From Caenorhabditis elegans (taxonomy: Eukaryota > Nematoda > Chromadorea > Rhabditida > Rhabditidae), in contig NC_003282.8 in NCBI RefSeq assembly GCF_000002985.6, forward strand, positions 15,376,001 through 15,440,000: a stretch of DNA of 64,000 nucleotides, read 5' to 3'. The position numbers and the translations under genes were made by a program. Positions 11,201 to 24,332 of the stretch are shown piece by piece (the stretch's first letter is position 1; every line of letters starts with the position of its first letter). The notes beneath the pieces are model-generated. The model had not been told where the DNA came from and made no database searches. It saw only the letters and a list, made by a program, of their open reading frames with translations.

Positions 11201-12302
11201 ATATTTATCAAAAACTAGTTTTACTTTACAAACTTCATGAAACAGTCGAAAATTTTAAATCCACAAAAAAGTTCCAAATAATACTATTTTGAAATTAGAG
11301 TCAATGTTTCACTTCCTTCTGGTTTGACATTTATGGATGACATTTTTTGTATTTTACAAAAAGAAACCCGATTATTTCAAATTTAAAACCGTTTGAAAAT
11401 TATTTTCTGTTACATTTTAAGCAAAAAAGAAAAACACATTCGTAACAATAGCAAAAAAACTACTTTCTCTTTACCAACTTCATGAAATAGCAGATAAATT
11501 TTAAACAAAATAGTAAATTTTCCATTTCGTATTTTATGAATAGAACAAGGACTCATCTTCAATTTTTGTGATTTGAAAAACCTCTTTTGCAGCAAAAAAT
11601 TAGATGGGACTGATGAAAAAGACAAATATTTATTAATTTAATTTGGTAACTTTTTGTTGAAAAAATTGATATTCAAAGTTTACACTAAAAAGTGAAAAAA
11701 ATTAATATTTCCTTCGAAAGCTTGAGAAACGTGGAAAAATTATCAGTAGGCTGTAAAAAATCCGCTAAAACAAAAAAATCCAAATTCAGTAAAACTTTTG
11801 ATAACTTCATGAAACATACGTTGAAAATTTCTTCCAAATTCAGAAATTTTGTATAATTTTTTTCGTGAAACTACAAAATGGATTTTTCAAAGATAAAAAA
11901 TCCATTTTAAAAACCAGAAACTTTTCCAAAAATCTGTTTGAAATGTGTATGAAATATAAAAATCCCAAAAATATTGTTTCAAGTAGTCTTTAAGTGAACT
12001 TTAACTTGGTCGTTCATTGGTACTGCTTTTTCACTTCACGAAACAAAATTCCAATTATGTCTGCAAACTTTGTGTTAAAAAATCTAGTGATCAATGTTTT
12101 ATTTTCGACACCACCTGAGATAATTTTGAGTTCGTAAATTTTGTCAAATGTTCAACAAAAATAATTATTCTTAAACTTAAAATTAAAGTTTCTCATCTGA
12201 AAAAGAGAAATTAAAGACAAAAAGAAGTGTTTCAAATAGTCTATAACTTGTTTTAACTGTTTCAGTTAAATTTAAAATTCAACAATTGGATCCAATTATT
12301 GT

Positions 12303-12323
12303 TCAATTTTTTTCTGAATTTTG
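12303..12323 (+). ncRNA. Predicted 21U-RNA
   Basis: Core at 12257; U in TGTT at +46. Confidence 0.55.
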
Positions 12324-14133
12324 AAAATATATTGAAACCGACAATTTTAGTGAAATTTTCATAAAATAAAAAGTTCACAGTAAATATTCCAAGTTTTCCC
12401 ATTACACTGATTTTTTTCCGCAGCTACTCAAAATTCAAACTTTTTTAAAATAAAACATTTGAAATTGAAATTTCTAGAAGATTCGAACAATGTGTAAAAA
12501 TCTGTATTTATTGGATTCCACTTTGAAAAAACGGCAACTTCACTCATAAATGTGTACCGTTTGAAATACTGAATATCTGAAGGAATCTAAGATAGATTGG
12601 AAATTTCAAAATGAATTGAACAATTACTTGAAAATTTTGTGAAACACCCGATGATTTTTTTTTAAATTTTCAATTTGCTTTAACAGATGCCGTTTATCAA
12701 TTTATCAATTCGAGAGTGATATCGAAATTACTATTTATAAAACTAGCTTGATTCACTGACTCCAAGAAACAGTCGTAAACTTTTATACAAAATTTGTTTC
12801 AAAATGCTTTGAATTTTTGCTGTTTTATGAACGAATAAACAACTTTTTATTCCCAATTTGTAATGTTCCAAAAACATAAAACTTATATTTCAAAAAAAAA
12901 ACAGACATTGTTTCGAATTGAAATTTCCATTTATTTCAAATTCAAAACTATTTGAAAATTACTGTTGTGATACATTTTGAGCGGAAAAAAATTAGCAAGG
13001 TGTGCAACCGAACGTTCTAAAATATCTGAAAACCGTGTGAAAACTAGTCCCTGTTGATTTTTTGAATAGTTAATTCGTGATTTTCGCATATTGATAAAAA
13101 AAATTAGCATTGTAATATTTCCAAAAAAACTAGCTTTACTTTACAAACTTCATGAAACAATCAAAACATCTTCTTCGACGAAAAATTTCCAAACAATATT
13201 GTTTCAAGTTGTTCTGAAATGGTGTCACTCCTTCTGTTACATTATTGCATTACCGACTCAACATAAATTTTTGTGATTTGAAAAACATTTTTTTAACAGC
13301 AAAAAATTAAGTTTAGAGCTTAAACACAATTCAATTAACAGTTGTAATGATGTCTTTTGTTCCAACTTTTCTTTCACGTTAAAAATGGAAAATTATCAGA
13401 ATGAACTGTAATACTTAAAAAAACAGTTCCCGATTTAAAAAAATGCAGAAAAATCCAAAAAGTATTGTTTCACGTAGTCTATGAGTCGACGTTGTTGTTT
13501 CAGATTTCCATTAAATGTTGGACAACGTGTGAGAAAAGATCTGGTCATCAATATTTCATTTTACACATCTGACATAATTTCGAGATTGTAAATTTTGCCC
13601 AATTTTAGAAAATAAGTAGATTACACAAGAATAAGTAATCTTCTGATTCAAATTGATCGTTTATCTAAAGATAAAGATAAAATGGCAAAGTTCCAAAAAC
13701 AGTTAACCTTGAAATTCTATGAGAACTTGAATAATTATTTTAAGAAAGTCCACCGAGCAGCCAGTTTTTGAAAACTAATACTTAATAACTAGTCGAAAAC
13801 GTACTTTTTATTTTAACAAACAAATGTTTAAACAAGTTTGCATAGTTGCTGAAATTTCTAAAAACTCGTAAGAAATATTTGTTGATTTTTGATTTAAAAT
13901 GCTGTAAATAATGAGTTCGTTAAATATACTCAACTTTTTAAAGCAAATTTTCGAATTGTAAGTTCAATTTTGTATTGAAAATTGTAATTACTAGTTTCTG
14001 AAAAATTTGACTGAATTTTAAATAACTTTTTGAAACAGAAATTATTATACATTAGTTGCTTTAAAACAATACTACTACTTTATCTTTTCAAATTCTATTT
14101 TCAAAATCGCTTAGGAAAACATTCTGAAGCATA

Positions 14134-14488
14134 CACTGAAAATAATAAAACTGCGTGGCGTGTACTGCAGAAAACCTGATATTTAGGCCCCCTTTTTATC
14201 GTCCACTCACGGGGAAAAGGCAAAATTCGGGGCCCAACCAATATCAGGCCGCCGACATCTCACGGGTTCCGTGCGCCGCTATGTTTAACTCGCAGCGGGC
14301 GGGGACAGCTTGCCGCGCCCACAACGAGTTAAACATAGCGGCGCGCGGAACCCGCAGGATGTCGGCGGCCTGATATTGGTTGGGCCCCAAATTTTTGCCT
14401 TTTCTCCGTGAGTGGACGAGAAAAAGGCGGGGCCTAAATACTAGGTTTTCTGCAGTACACGCCACGCAGTTTTTTTTTATTTTGAGTG
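14134..14488. mobile_element. Palindromic MITE, full copy 1
   Basis: Inverted ends CACTGAAAATAATAAAACTG and the matching complement at 14470-14488, flanked by TA on both sides (14132-14133, 14489-14490), as for Tc1/mariner-type insertions. Almost the whole element is a palindrome centred on the GC-rich GCGCGCCGC / TTTAACTCGC core. No transposase, so mobilised in trans if at all. Confidence 0.88.
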
Positions 14489-14912
14489 TAGGTTCGTATG
14501 GAATAAATTGAAAATATTTCAAATTCGATTGTCTGTCTCTTGAAACACTATTTTCGAGTTTATTTTCTTGATTTTGTTACCAATTTTACTTCAATAGAGC
14601 TGTCATATGGTTTTTCAAATTCGCTTAGGAAAACATTCTGAAACAGAACATGGTTGAGAGAAAATAACTGTTTCACTGAATATCTGAAATAATATTTTAA
14701 AATATTTTGTGACCCGATAACCATTCCATAGTAGACTCAAGTTTTGGAAAAACCTATTTGATTCAGTATTAAACTTTATGGTCGGATTCATAAGCTAAAA
14801 TTAGAGCTAAACAAATTTACATCTTTAAAAAAAGTGTTGAAATAACAGTTTTTATTTTTTTACTGCTGTTTCATTTAGATTTGATAAAAGAGACGAAGAA
14901 ATTATGGTTTAA

Positions 14913-14933
14913 TCGGAGTGGCGTTTTGTTGAC
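14913..14933 (+). ncRNA. Predicted 21U-RNA at the GC island edge
   Basis: Core at 14866; U in TAAT at +47. The product would be unusually GC-rich. Confidence 0.5.
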
Positions 14934-15460
14934 ACGTGAGCTTGACCGGTGGGTGTCGGAAGACCCGCTGACTGTCAATTCGCGCGGATGGACTCGGAGC
15001 AGGTAATCGATAAGCGCGGATGAGCATTAGGCCAGTAGAGTGATGTTGGGAAACGGACTTGAAGACGTGTAATCGGGCTAAAAGGAACCGCAACGAGGTT
15101 ATCTGTGTATCCTCGAAATTACGGGTTGAGAAAATATGGAAAAACTCAACAAAAAATATATTTTAAATCGGAAAAAAGTAGAAGCGAGAGTTAATCTGTA
15201 TGCTTTACTATAAAAAACCGAATCATTTGTACCGCGCAAACGATACTCCGCGATAACGCTGCATGGCGTTTAGCGGGGCGCGTTTGCATCGGAACAAAAT
15301 GGCGGCTTTTTAAATAAAGGGTTTTTAGGGTTTTAGTGGAAAACGAAAGGATCAAATTGGGGTGTTTGAGGACGGCTGAGTGATGGTGAGTGAGGGAGCC
15401 ATGAGCTCAGCGTTGAACGTCCTCGACGTTGGCCGATAACTGGGGCAACCCAGGCAATCG
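14914..15460. other. GC-rich island of unknown nature
   Basis: About 550 bp with clearly higher GC than the surrounding AT-rich tract, including GCGCGGATGGACTCGGAGC, a CGCAAACG..CGCGTTTGC inverted pair (about 15236-15286) and AAAATGGCGGC. Frames are broken and I recognise no protein or RNA family. It could be an old transposon fragment. Confidence 0.5.
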
Positions 15461-16173
15461 ACAACACGTTTTATTTAATTAGTGCAAATATGTAGATAAT
15501 CGGCCAAGCAATATGTTTGCAGAAAGTTGTCATATTACCAAAATCTCGACTGATTTGACAGCCCTCGTTTTTACAATTCATAGAAAAAAACCTACTGTTT
15601 CAGAAATTCCTCTTTATTTTTCGATATAATGTGATATTTTAAAAGTTTCACTTTGTCTTTTGATAGTTCTCTTAATTCGTGTCGCCTATCTTTTCGTTCT
15701 CGTATCAATTGAGAAAATGATAAGAATAGTGAATTCGTGACGTCGTTGGAAACGGTTTTTGAAAGTTCATAACAGATTTTAGGGTATATAATGAGGAGAT
15801 TTCGAAATATTTCTAGTTGCAATTTTTCAGTTGTTAGTGTGTTTTTTTTTTATTTTCGCAAAAATAGGAACTAGGATTGAAACAAATACCATCACTAAAT
15901 TAACAATTAATCGACTTATTGAAACTGACAATTATTAGAACTGTTTTGCGTTTTGCGCAACTTTTTGTATTTTCGTCGAAATTTCTATGTCTAGTCTTGA
16001 AACGACAAATTGTTCATTATGGAAGTTCATCGAATATATTTAAAAACCTGCGAAGTTATTTTGCGTTATTGAAATGTCAAAAACAAAGTTTTAAAACAAA
16101 ATCGACTTTTTCAGTAAATTTTTATAAACAACATATCCGAACTTTGAGTATTCAATCGTAAATTTGAAGTGTT

Positions 16174-16194
16174 ATTTTTTCAAAAACTTCTCTA
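16174..16194 (-). ncRNA. Predicted 21U-RNA
   Basis: Core 16240-16233; U in TAAT at +46. Confidence 0.55.
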
Positions 16195-16572
16195 TTATTT
16201 TTGTAATGCTGCTCAAATTTAAAATACCTTCTTGAAACAGTTGTTTTTAAAATATCTTTGTTACAAGATTTGGAAGATTTTTTTTGTTTTTCAACATAGT
16301 CTTTGGTATTTTTGGATTTGAAATTTCATTGTTGGAATTTGGAAATACAAACTTTGATCTTTTTTCTTGTTACCATTAGACTGATTTACAAATTGAAAAA
16401 TTTCTTATAACTCTTATAAAATTTTTCAAAAATGTTTTGTGATTAATTTTTTTTCTATATATATTTTTTCTGTTTCATCTGTTAGATTTTGATTATTTCG
16501 AATGCATTCGAATGGAGATTTAATGATAATTTCTAAAGATCAATTACTCATTTCAAAACCCAGTCAGTAATC

Positions 16573-16593
16573 AATAATCGAGCTACCACAATA
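16573..16593 (-). ncRNA. Predicted 21U-RNA
   Basis: Core 16640-16633; U in CATT at +47. Flank AAGATACTTTATTGAAACAG resembles the locus at 16233. Confidence 0.5.
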
Positions 16594-17555
16594 ATGTTTG
16601 TTCTATTTTCGATCAAGTTTAAGATACTTTATTGAAACAGTTGTCATAAATTATGGCTTTTGGTTCATAATAGCTTTTTAGTAAGTTTTCTTTTTAAATA
16701 CTTGTTTTTAGTCAAAAACTGGCACGTTATTCTCCGAAAAACCTTCTCACTAACTTCTTTTAGAATTTGGATTACAGTTTCATAAATTCTATGAAACAGT
16801 TCAAAATTTGTATTTCTTCAATTTATTTTGTTTTTAAATACTTATTTTAATTAAAAAACTGAAACATTATTTGCCAAAAAATCCCTTTTCACTACCTTTT
16901 TTTTTAGAATTTAAAGTCTCGAACTACATATGTAGTAAACAATTCGTCTTTTGTGTGTCAGAATCATTATTATTATTATGATTGTCTTGTAACAAAAAAT
17001 TGTGCAAACACAAAAATTTACAGTTTCATGAATTTTATGAATCAGTTCAACATATTCTTCAATATTATTCGTCTAATGAAACTTTATAATTTCTATAGTT
17101 TTTCGAATTTAAGTTTTTATAAATTACTTATAAACTTTTTTGTATATACGAAAACCGATTCACAAAGGCAGTATTCAATGGAAATCCAATAAAAGTTGCA
17201 GTTATCATAACATCGTGAAACCGAAATTTTTTTTTGGTTTTTTTTTGTCTGTTCCAAAGTTTTCATATAGAATATCAAGTTTCCAATACAACATTACTCC
17301 AAAAGAATGTACAAAACATAATTTACTACCTATTTGTGTTCACACGAGACTTATGAATCACTGCTGATAAGGTAATGACGTACAAAAACTATTGTTATCA
17401 CTTATCACTTACCCGGAATCGACCCGTTTCATAATAGGTGAAAAGTGAGTTCATTCTTTGGTGACTTATTGGGCTTCTCGATTTTAGCGTTTTTTTTTTC
17501 AAATAATTTTTTGTTAGTAAAAATTATCATTAAAATCATTTTGCAATATTATTAA

Positions 17556-17576
17556 TTGAAACAAACTTTTAATTCA
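17556..17576 (-). ncRNA. Predicted 21U-RNA
   Basis: Core 17623-17616; U in TGTT at +47. Confidence 0.5.
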
Positions 17577-19259
17577 ACAATTTGAAGTAAAAATTAAATT
17601 GATATTTAAGAGCTTTGAAACAGTAATTTTTTTCAATTTTTTTCTGATACTTTTTCAAGTTTTCCATAAATTTGGGACCTGAAAATTTAAAAAATATTGT
17701 GATCTGCCATCGTTCCATGTTTCTAATAAATCTTTAACTATGCAGTAGCTCACTAATATGGCTCAGTTACCAAAATAAATATTTTCCACTATTTCTGATT
17801 GTTTTTTTGTTGAGAGCTAAATGAATTGTTTTAGTTTTCCGGCCATATTATTAAAATCATCTATTTAAATGTCTTTCATTTGTTATACGTTAATTTCAAA
17901 TAATCGTTTAAAAAATAAAACTGAAATTCGAGAAATTCAAATAAATTTTTTTCACTGTTTTCGGTGGTCCATATCAAGTCCAGGCCGCGATCCACATTTC
18001 GTTAACACCATAATGTAATGAAAATTGATATTCTAAGTTAATGAAAATTTTGAAAAAGAGAAAAACGAGTTCGATCGGTTTCACGATGTTACAATAAGTG
18101 TAATTTACAATCATTCTCTATTGCATCGTTCCACTCTTGGTAAACTGTGTTGGAAACCTCATGTTCCTGAAACGCTACCAAATGCAGAAAAAATAATTTT
18201 TTCTAAAAAATTTCTTGACCAATTTATTTCATTATTGGTATTAACACAATTTTTATTCATGTGGCTATTCTGAAACGGTGATTTTTTTTCGGTAATGCAA
18301 AATTTCAACTGTTTCTTACAGAACTTTTTTGAAGCAAAACTAGACTTTGGAAGTTATGTCAGATGAAAAAAAAATTAACACGACGGGTGCAAGTATAGGA
18401 ACAGAAGAATTGCAATCGAGAAACACTAGATCAGTTTTAAGAAAATAATATTCAAACTTGAGAAAAGTTTGAAACCGTAAAAAATATGAGCTCTAGAATC
18501 CCAAATATTTGACTTTCTAGAAAACAAATTAGTACGAATCAGTTTTTTTTAAATCCAAAAAAAAATGTTGGAAACAAAAATTGTATATCAATTCAACGTT
18601 CTAGTATCTAGATTGTAAAATTATTTTTAAAACTCAAAAAAGTAAATAAATAAAATTATAATCTCATCACTTCCAAAATTCTTTTCACACCTTTTTCTAT
18701 TTATTTTCCTTATCACTTTCTCAATTCTTGCACTACAATCTAGTCATCACCATGTTTACAATCAATTTTGGATCAAAAACTGTCTCAGCTGTTCTGTTTC
18801 TTCCTTTCGACTCGTTTTTCCAGTTTTAGTTGTTGTGGAATATGTACGCGTAAAAGTGTTGTGTAAAAAGTTCAAAGATCCATCTTGCATTTGTTGTCTG
18901 CGGCCGACAAAAACCGGGTCCGTCAAGCGGACTCTACCGCACATTATGGCGGCCTGTCAGGTGTCGGGCGCTTGATTCATTTCTAGGGAAACAAAAACTC
19001 GCGTTGTTAAAAAGATACTAATCTAATCCCAAGCGTAATCCCAAATTTTTATATAAAAATTTTATTACAGTTTCATGTCGGGAGTAAAAAATTAGCACAA
19101 TTTGTTCAGATATTGAGCACGTCATATTTTTATTATTACAAAAAACAAGTAGTTTGGCGCGTTAAAAAATTTCTACTTTTCCGTAGACAAATTTGAAATT
19201 TCGAAAAATTGTGCTGTTTCATATTGGTTTTATAAGCTTTTCAATTTCTAACGAAACAA

Positions 19260-19280
19260 TAATTAAATTTACTTTATGAC
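19260..19280 (+). ncRNA. Predicted 21U-RNA
   Basis: Core at 19214; U in CAAT at +46. Confidence 0.55.
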
Positions 19281-21445
19281 GATTTAATGCAATAATTTAA
19301 GCTTCAAATATTCAAAAATCCCTGAATTTCAAAAAACGTGACTTTTGAAAGTTAAGATTATCTTCTGATAAGATAAGGCAGAATACAAAAAAGATGAAAA
19401 TGTTATCAGACTTTTTGCAATTTATCAGAAAATTTAGATGATCCTAGGCATGGTGATTATATGGGTGGAAGTGAGAAGAGATATTTCATTTCGTCGCAGA
19501 AACTTTTTCTCTTCCCCACTGATAACTGATTTACGGATGTTTTTTAGTCAGAATTTTTGTACCTTTACTGTATTTTCTGATTTGATAAGGTTTTTTTTCG
19601 ATTATCGGAAAAACAAAAAATTTAATAGCGCCCGACGTCTCACGGGAAAATTTCTGAGCCACAATGGTTTGATGAGATGCCGTGAAAATGTCTTTAAAAA
19701 AACTACCGTTTCACACAAAACATATAAAAATCTTTCGGTTTTCGGATTGATTGCTTTAGAACGCTCACAGAAATTTTCTAAATTTTATATGTTTGTTTGA
19801 AAATTGGAAAAATCTCAGTTTTGCCACTTTATTGGGAATCGTCGCTTGAAAAATTCATAATATTTTAGTGCCTGCGTATGTCTCAAATATCTTAAAATTC
19901 AGGCATTATAGAGTTTTGAATATGCGACAGTGTCATAGTTTTGAAAAATTTTCCTGTTTCATCAAAACATTTAGATTTATTCAAAAACGTCTTCGATTCC
20001 TTTTCGGAATATGTGTAAATTGAACAAAATTTTACTGTTTCACTAAAAAGTCATATTTGACCAGACTTTTCTTACAACTTAATTTATCTTCTTTTTCGCC
20101 GAACAATTAATCAAATATTATAAAAATCTGACGCTTTGGGAAACTGTACACATTTTCAAAATTGTCAAAAGTTTATTTTCTGAAGTTGAAAATTGTTTCA
20201 CTGTGTGCATATTTAATGTAAATTTAAACATCCTTTGATTCCGTTTTCTTTTTTGGAGTTTGTTAAAAAGTGGTTTAATTAATTTATACAGTAGGGAAAC
20301 TACAACTTTTTCAAACTTTTTCTTCGTAAAGTTATAATTTTCGCTTCTAGTTTATTAATGAAAAAAAAACGTATTTTTTGTGAAACAGTACATATTACTG
20401 GCATTCTCCAAAAAAATGTCTCAGTATTAGATTTTTTGGAAAAACATTGTTTCGCTATTAAGTTATTAGAAGTTGTACTCGGAGCTTATTGATGAAACAA
20501 AATTTAAAAAAAGGATGGAAACATAGCATTGATACTAAAATTATCAAAAAATTTGGGTCTTGGAAGTACATATTTGCAATTTTTTGTAGACTAACGTATA
20601 ACAACTATTTGAAAAAGTACTTTGAATTCGAATTTTAGGAAATTTAATAAAAAATAATTAGAAAGCAACCCAAACAAAAGTTTGAATGAATTTTTAGTGA
20701 ATTTATGAAACATGGCGCATAAAATTTTCCAAAACTTGAAATTGTAAATAAAAAATTATTGGTTGGCGGGATTGTAGTGGAGCTAAAATCTCAAATAAAA
20801 TGTTTCAACTAGTCTTCAACTTGACCTAATTTTTCTCAGTTCAATGAAATTGTAGTAGACTGCTGCCAAAAGATTCTTTTTTTTTGCAATAATATTCGAC
20901 TATGTGACTAAATTTTCAATTTTTTGTTCGACCTATTTATCAATTTTAAAGTGAGATAACCAAATTTCACTTCTACCGGAAACAGTAAAATTGTTTTGTT
21001 CCAAATTTGCTGATAAAATTAGTTTTGAATGAAAAATTGTTTCACATTTTCCTTTTTAAGACAGACTCAAAACTTTCTCAGTATGATATTTTCTCTCCCT
21101 CTTCCTGAAAAAAAATGAGGTTTTTATTTTCTCAGTCACGAGGAATACCATCTGACTTTAATTTAAATAAGTGGATAAAATTCTGTCTGAAACAGAAATT
21201 TTTTTAAAGTTTTTTGTTCCGATTCGTTCCCAGAAAACTAGTCTCAACTAGACTCATAGCCAATAAAAATCGTAAATCGGATTTTCCATTGAACGTATTT
21301 TTAAAAAACACGATTTGGACTTTTAAGTCAGATTTTGTCTAGTATTAAAATTATTATCATTTTTGAAGAAAATATCACAAAGTAATAATTTTTTCAAACT
21401 GTTTCAATGTCTCAATAAATTTTTTTGAAAAAATTTAAAGGACAA

Positions 21446-21466
21446 TGACAACTTGTTACTTATAGT
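21446..21466 (+). ncRNA. Predicted 21U-RNA
   Basis: Core at 21399; U in CAAT at +47. Confidence 0.5.
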
Positions 21467-21547
21467 TGAAAGTAGGTGCCATGCTAATTCAAAAAGTTTA
21501 CTGTTTCACAGTTATTTGAATTAAAATTTAATAGGACACAAAGGTGC

Positions 21548-21568
21548 TTTGTGCTTTTTCGAAATTTT
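21548..21568 (+). ncRNA. Predicted 21U-RNA
   Basis: Core at 21501; U in TGCT at +47. Confidence 0.5.
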
Positions 21569-21928
21569 GAGTTTTCTTTTTTTTAATTTTGTTCAGGGAA
21601 GTATTTTTCTAATTATGCTAAAGTTTTTTTTCTTTTTTTCTAGAATATTCTTACCAGTTTTGATGTAATAGATAGAAACGGTAAACTTCATATACTTAGA
21701 TTTTCTGCTTTTTTTGAGTACTGCTCTACAACAGTGAGATACCCTGGAGGAGAGGTAAAACATATTTTCGTACGAGATCCTACCATTTTGAAAGTTTATT
21801 TAAAAATGCCTACTTCACTAATAACTTTTCTACAAATGACTAGAAAATAAAATTTTTTAATTGGAAATGTTTCAAAGATTACTGTTTCAAAATTTCCATG
21901 TAATTATTTCTCGTTAGAACAAGAGTAA

Positions 21929-21949
21929 TGTCCAAAAATTCAGAATCCA
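21929..21949 (+). ncRNA. Predicted 21U-RNA
   Basis: Core at 21882; U in TAAT at +47. Confidence 0.5.
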
Positions 21950-22021
21950 GTTTTCATTAACAACACCTGTATACGGAAAAGTTCTGAAAATGCTTTTCTC
22001 TTTATATTGAGAAGCAATTTA

Positions 22022-22083
22022 CAAGACCCGACATTTCACCAACAATCCTTTTGGGGGAACCCGCAAGATGTCGGGCGCTATCA
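22022..22083. repeat. Small foldback with GATGTCGGGCGC arm
   Basis: ACCCGACATTT and CAAGATGTCGGGC face each other across a short loop. Same core words as the palindromic MITEs and the foldback in the receptor 3' UTR. A related half lies near 18955 (CAGGTGTCGGGCGCTTG) and another near 19626 (GCCCGACGTCTCACGGG). Confidence 0.6.
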
Positions 22084-22116
22084 GACTCAAAAAAAACTCT
22101 GCTAAAGTGTGCCGTA

Positions 22117-22180
22117 ATAAAAAAGTAGCAGCCGACATATTGTCAGATTTCTGAGGGCAGCCCCGCGCGGTGTCGGGTGC
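22117..22180. repeat. Second GTCGG foldback
   Basis: GCAGCCGACATATTG and CGGTGTCGGGTGC form an imperfect inverted pair, 35 bp after the previous one. Confidence 0.5.
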
Positions 22181-22735
22181 AGAGTAATGTACTTATTCTC
22201 AAATTTCAATGATTTAGCAACATTTTTTAAAGTTTTCTTCATCCTTTTCTACCACACAGTTAGAAGAATAGTGATACGACCTTTAAAATTTCCGGGAAAT
22301 TCAAAAAAAAAAAAACAAATATTGCTTCAACATTCTCATAAACCCTGTTACTTTTCAACGGTAATAATCTTGTCAATTTGTGTTAAAGCCGCAAAAATGT
22401 CTTTAATAATATTTCAAAAAATTGATCCAAGTTTTCCCTTTAGGACTTTAGGACTTACGGTAGAATATTTTAAAAATTGCAACAAAAAAAAAGAATATTG
22501 TTTCACAACCTCCATAAAATGTTCAGTGTTCCTTTAATCCCATTCGTATCGTTTTACTTACAATTTCCATTTTACTGAAATTAAAAATTTTCTCGTGATA
22601 AAAACGATTTCTGATATATTGCGAAGGCCAAATCGATCCAAATAATCAATCACCTCCAAACTTTGATCGTTCAACGCAAGAAGCCCGCTTAATTTGAAAA
22701 AATCGTCGTATTGGTCAAGTTTCAACTTCCCATCA

Positions 22736-22740
<5 letters not shown>

Positions 22741-22793
<53 letters not shown>
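22741..22793. repeat. CT dinucleotide microsatellite
   Basis: An uninterrupted run of 26 CT units plus one C. Confidence 0.95.
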
Positions 22794-22795
<2 letters not shown>

Positions 22796-23276
22796 CTAAA
22801 TACTTCCAACCGCACAGTTCAAAGATAGAAGATATTTATTCCATGAGATAGTGTGCTGGACTGAAGAGAATCAGAAAATCTAGTCTTCTGATCAGAGAGA
22901 GAGAAAAAGAGACACATGACCGTACTTGACGGCGACTTGTTTGTCGGTAGAGGGGGCCTGATTCTTTTTTGTATTGATTTCTCTCTTCTGGGTTACTGAT
23001 AATTCACTTTTTTGGAAGGAATTTTTGTGTTTCCGCGCAATAATGTTTTTTTTCTATATTTCGAGAATTCAACTTAGGTAATCAACAAGACGAATACTGC
23101 TGCTTACAATTTTTCCAGATCCCATAATTTTGAAACTGTAATAAAATTAACGAAAACATTTATTTTTTTTGCTAGCAGATTTATTAAGGGTTTTTGGTAA
23201 AAATCAGGAGGTTGTTAGAAATATTAACTTTAATGAACTTCAGAAAACGGTCTAGAAAATTTGATATTCCAAAATC

Positions 23277-23297
23277 TCATAGCATTTGCTAGTAAAA
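23277..23297 (-). ncRNA. Predicted 21U-RNA
   Basis: Core 23343-23336; U in TGTT at +46. Confidence 0.55.
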
Positions 23298-23919
23298 ACA
23301 ATTTAACAAATAAGCATCACCATTTTAATAATTACTGAAACAGCAAATTTTCAAAAAAAAATTACATAAAACTAATTTAAAGCGTTTATAATTTATAATT
23401 CAAAAATGTCTACTTTTTCTGAATGTTCTTATATTTTGAAGTTAAGTTTCTCGTTATTACAAAGTTGCTTCAATGTGAAATTTATACGCAAAAGCTTTGA
23501 ATTTTGGAATAGCTTCTTCTATTTTTTCTGTTTCGAAAAAATAAAATTCGATAATTTTTTACCGAATTTTTTTTTGGTGCAGAAGAGATTTTAGAAACGG
23601 TAGAAAATGGTGGTTTTCAAGAGTTTTCAAATTTTTATTTTTAATAAAAAGTTATGTATTTTGAATATCCCAAATGTTCAGTTAATTTCAAAAAAAATTG
23701 ATTGTTAAAATTCACAATTTTCTACTTTTTCTGAATGTTCTCAAATTTTAATATAATTTTTTGGAATCAATAATTGTGTCATATTCAAACTTACCAAAAA
23801 TTTCTTAAAAGTGTATATAAAACTTTTCTGGAATAGCATTGCATTTTTCATCGTTTCAAAAATAAGACTTTTTGATTTTGGTTTGATTTCTAATTTTGAA
23901 AATGATTTAGAATAATTAA

Positions 23920-23940
23920 AATTTTGGTGAACACCCCCTA
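23920..23940 (-). ncRNA. Predicted 21U-RNA
   Basis: Core 23986-23979; U in CAAT at +46. Confidence 0.55.
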
Positions 23941-24332
23941 TTGTCAGTAATATAAAATCGGAGAAATTATTGATTTTTTGAAACAGTAATGACACTTTTT
24001 GAATACAAATTTTATTTCTTCTGTAATATTTGTTGTTAATTATTCTATTTTTCCCATAATTATCCTTTTTTTTTTTCGAAAATCTACTTTCAAAGAATTT
24101 TTTGTAATTTCTTAATTGATTCCAGCTTATCATTTGAGATACCAAAAAAACCAGATATAGCAATTTTATAACAAGACAGGCATTAATTCACACTCTCATT
24201 GAAACAGTGGAATTTTTAAATTTTCGATTTTTTGAATCTTCTCTTCAATTTTCTTTTCATCTAATCATTTTTTTTTCAATTTCAGATAATCAATCTCATT
24301 GCAAAGTCTTTCAATTTAATTTGACATCAATT

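Larger units (their letters stand above)
6052..24285. other. Gene-free 21U-RNA tract
   Basis: No gene is supported in these 18 kb; the open frames are short and without domain signatures. 21U core motifs lacking a YRNT exactly 45-47 nt downstream lie here on + at 7499 (YRNT at +43), 9544, 9594, 14668, 15595, 16470, 19954 (+43) and 20035 (+48), and on - at 14031 (+48), 14639, 16792, 20381, 21188 (+48) and 24200 (+48). Those with near-miss spacing may still be active. Motifs with correct spacing are listed separately. Long A and T runs at short spacing occur throughout. Confidence 0.7.

Noticed and set aside
14155-14522. Peptides with ..RGTREMSAA.. recurring at 14.2, 27.0, 58.5 and 59.7 kb
   Set aside because: They come from the palindromic MITE, readable on both strands because it is its own complement.
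22558-22815. Arg-Glu repeat peptide on the minus strand
   Set aside because: Translation of the CT microsatellite.
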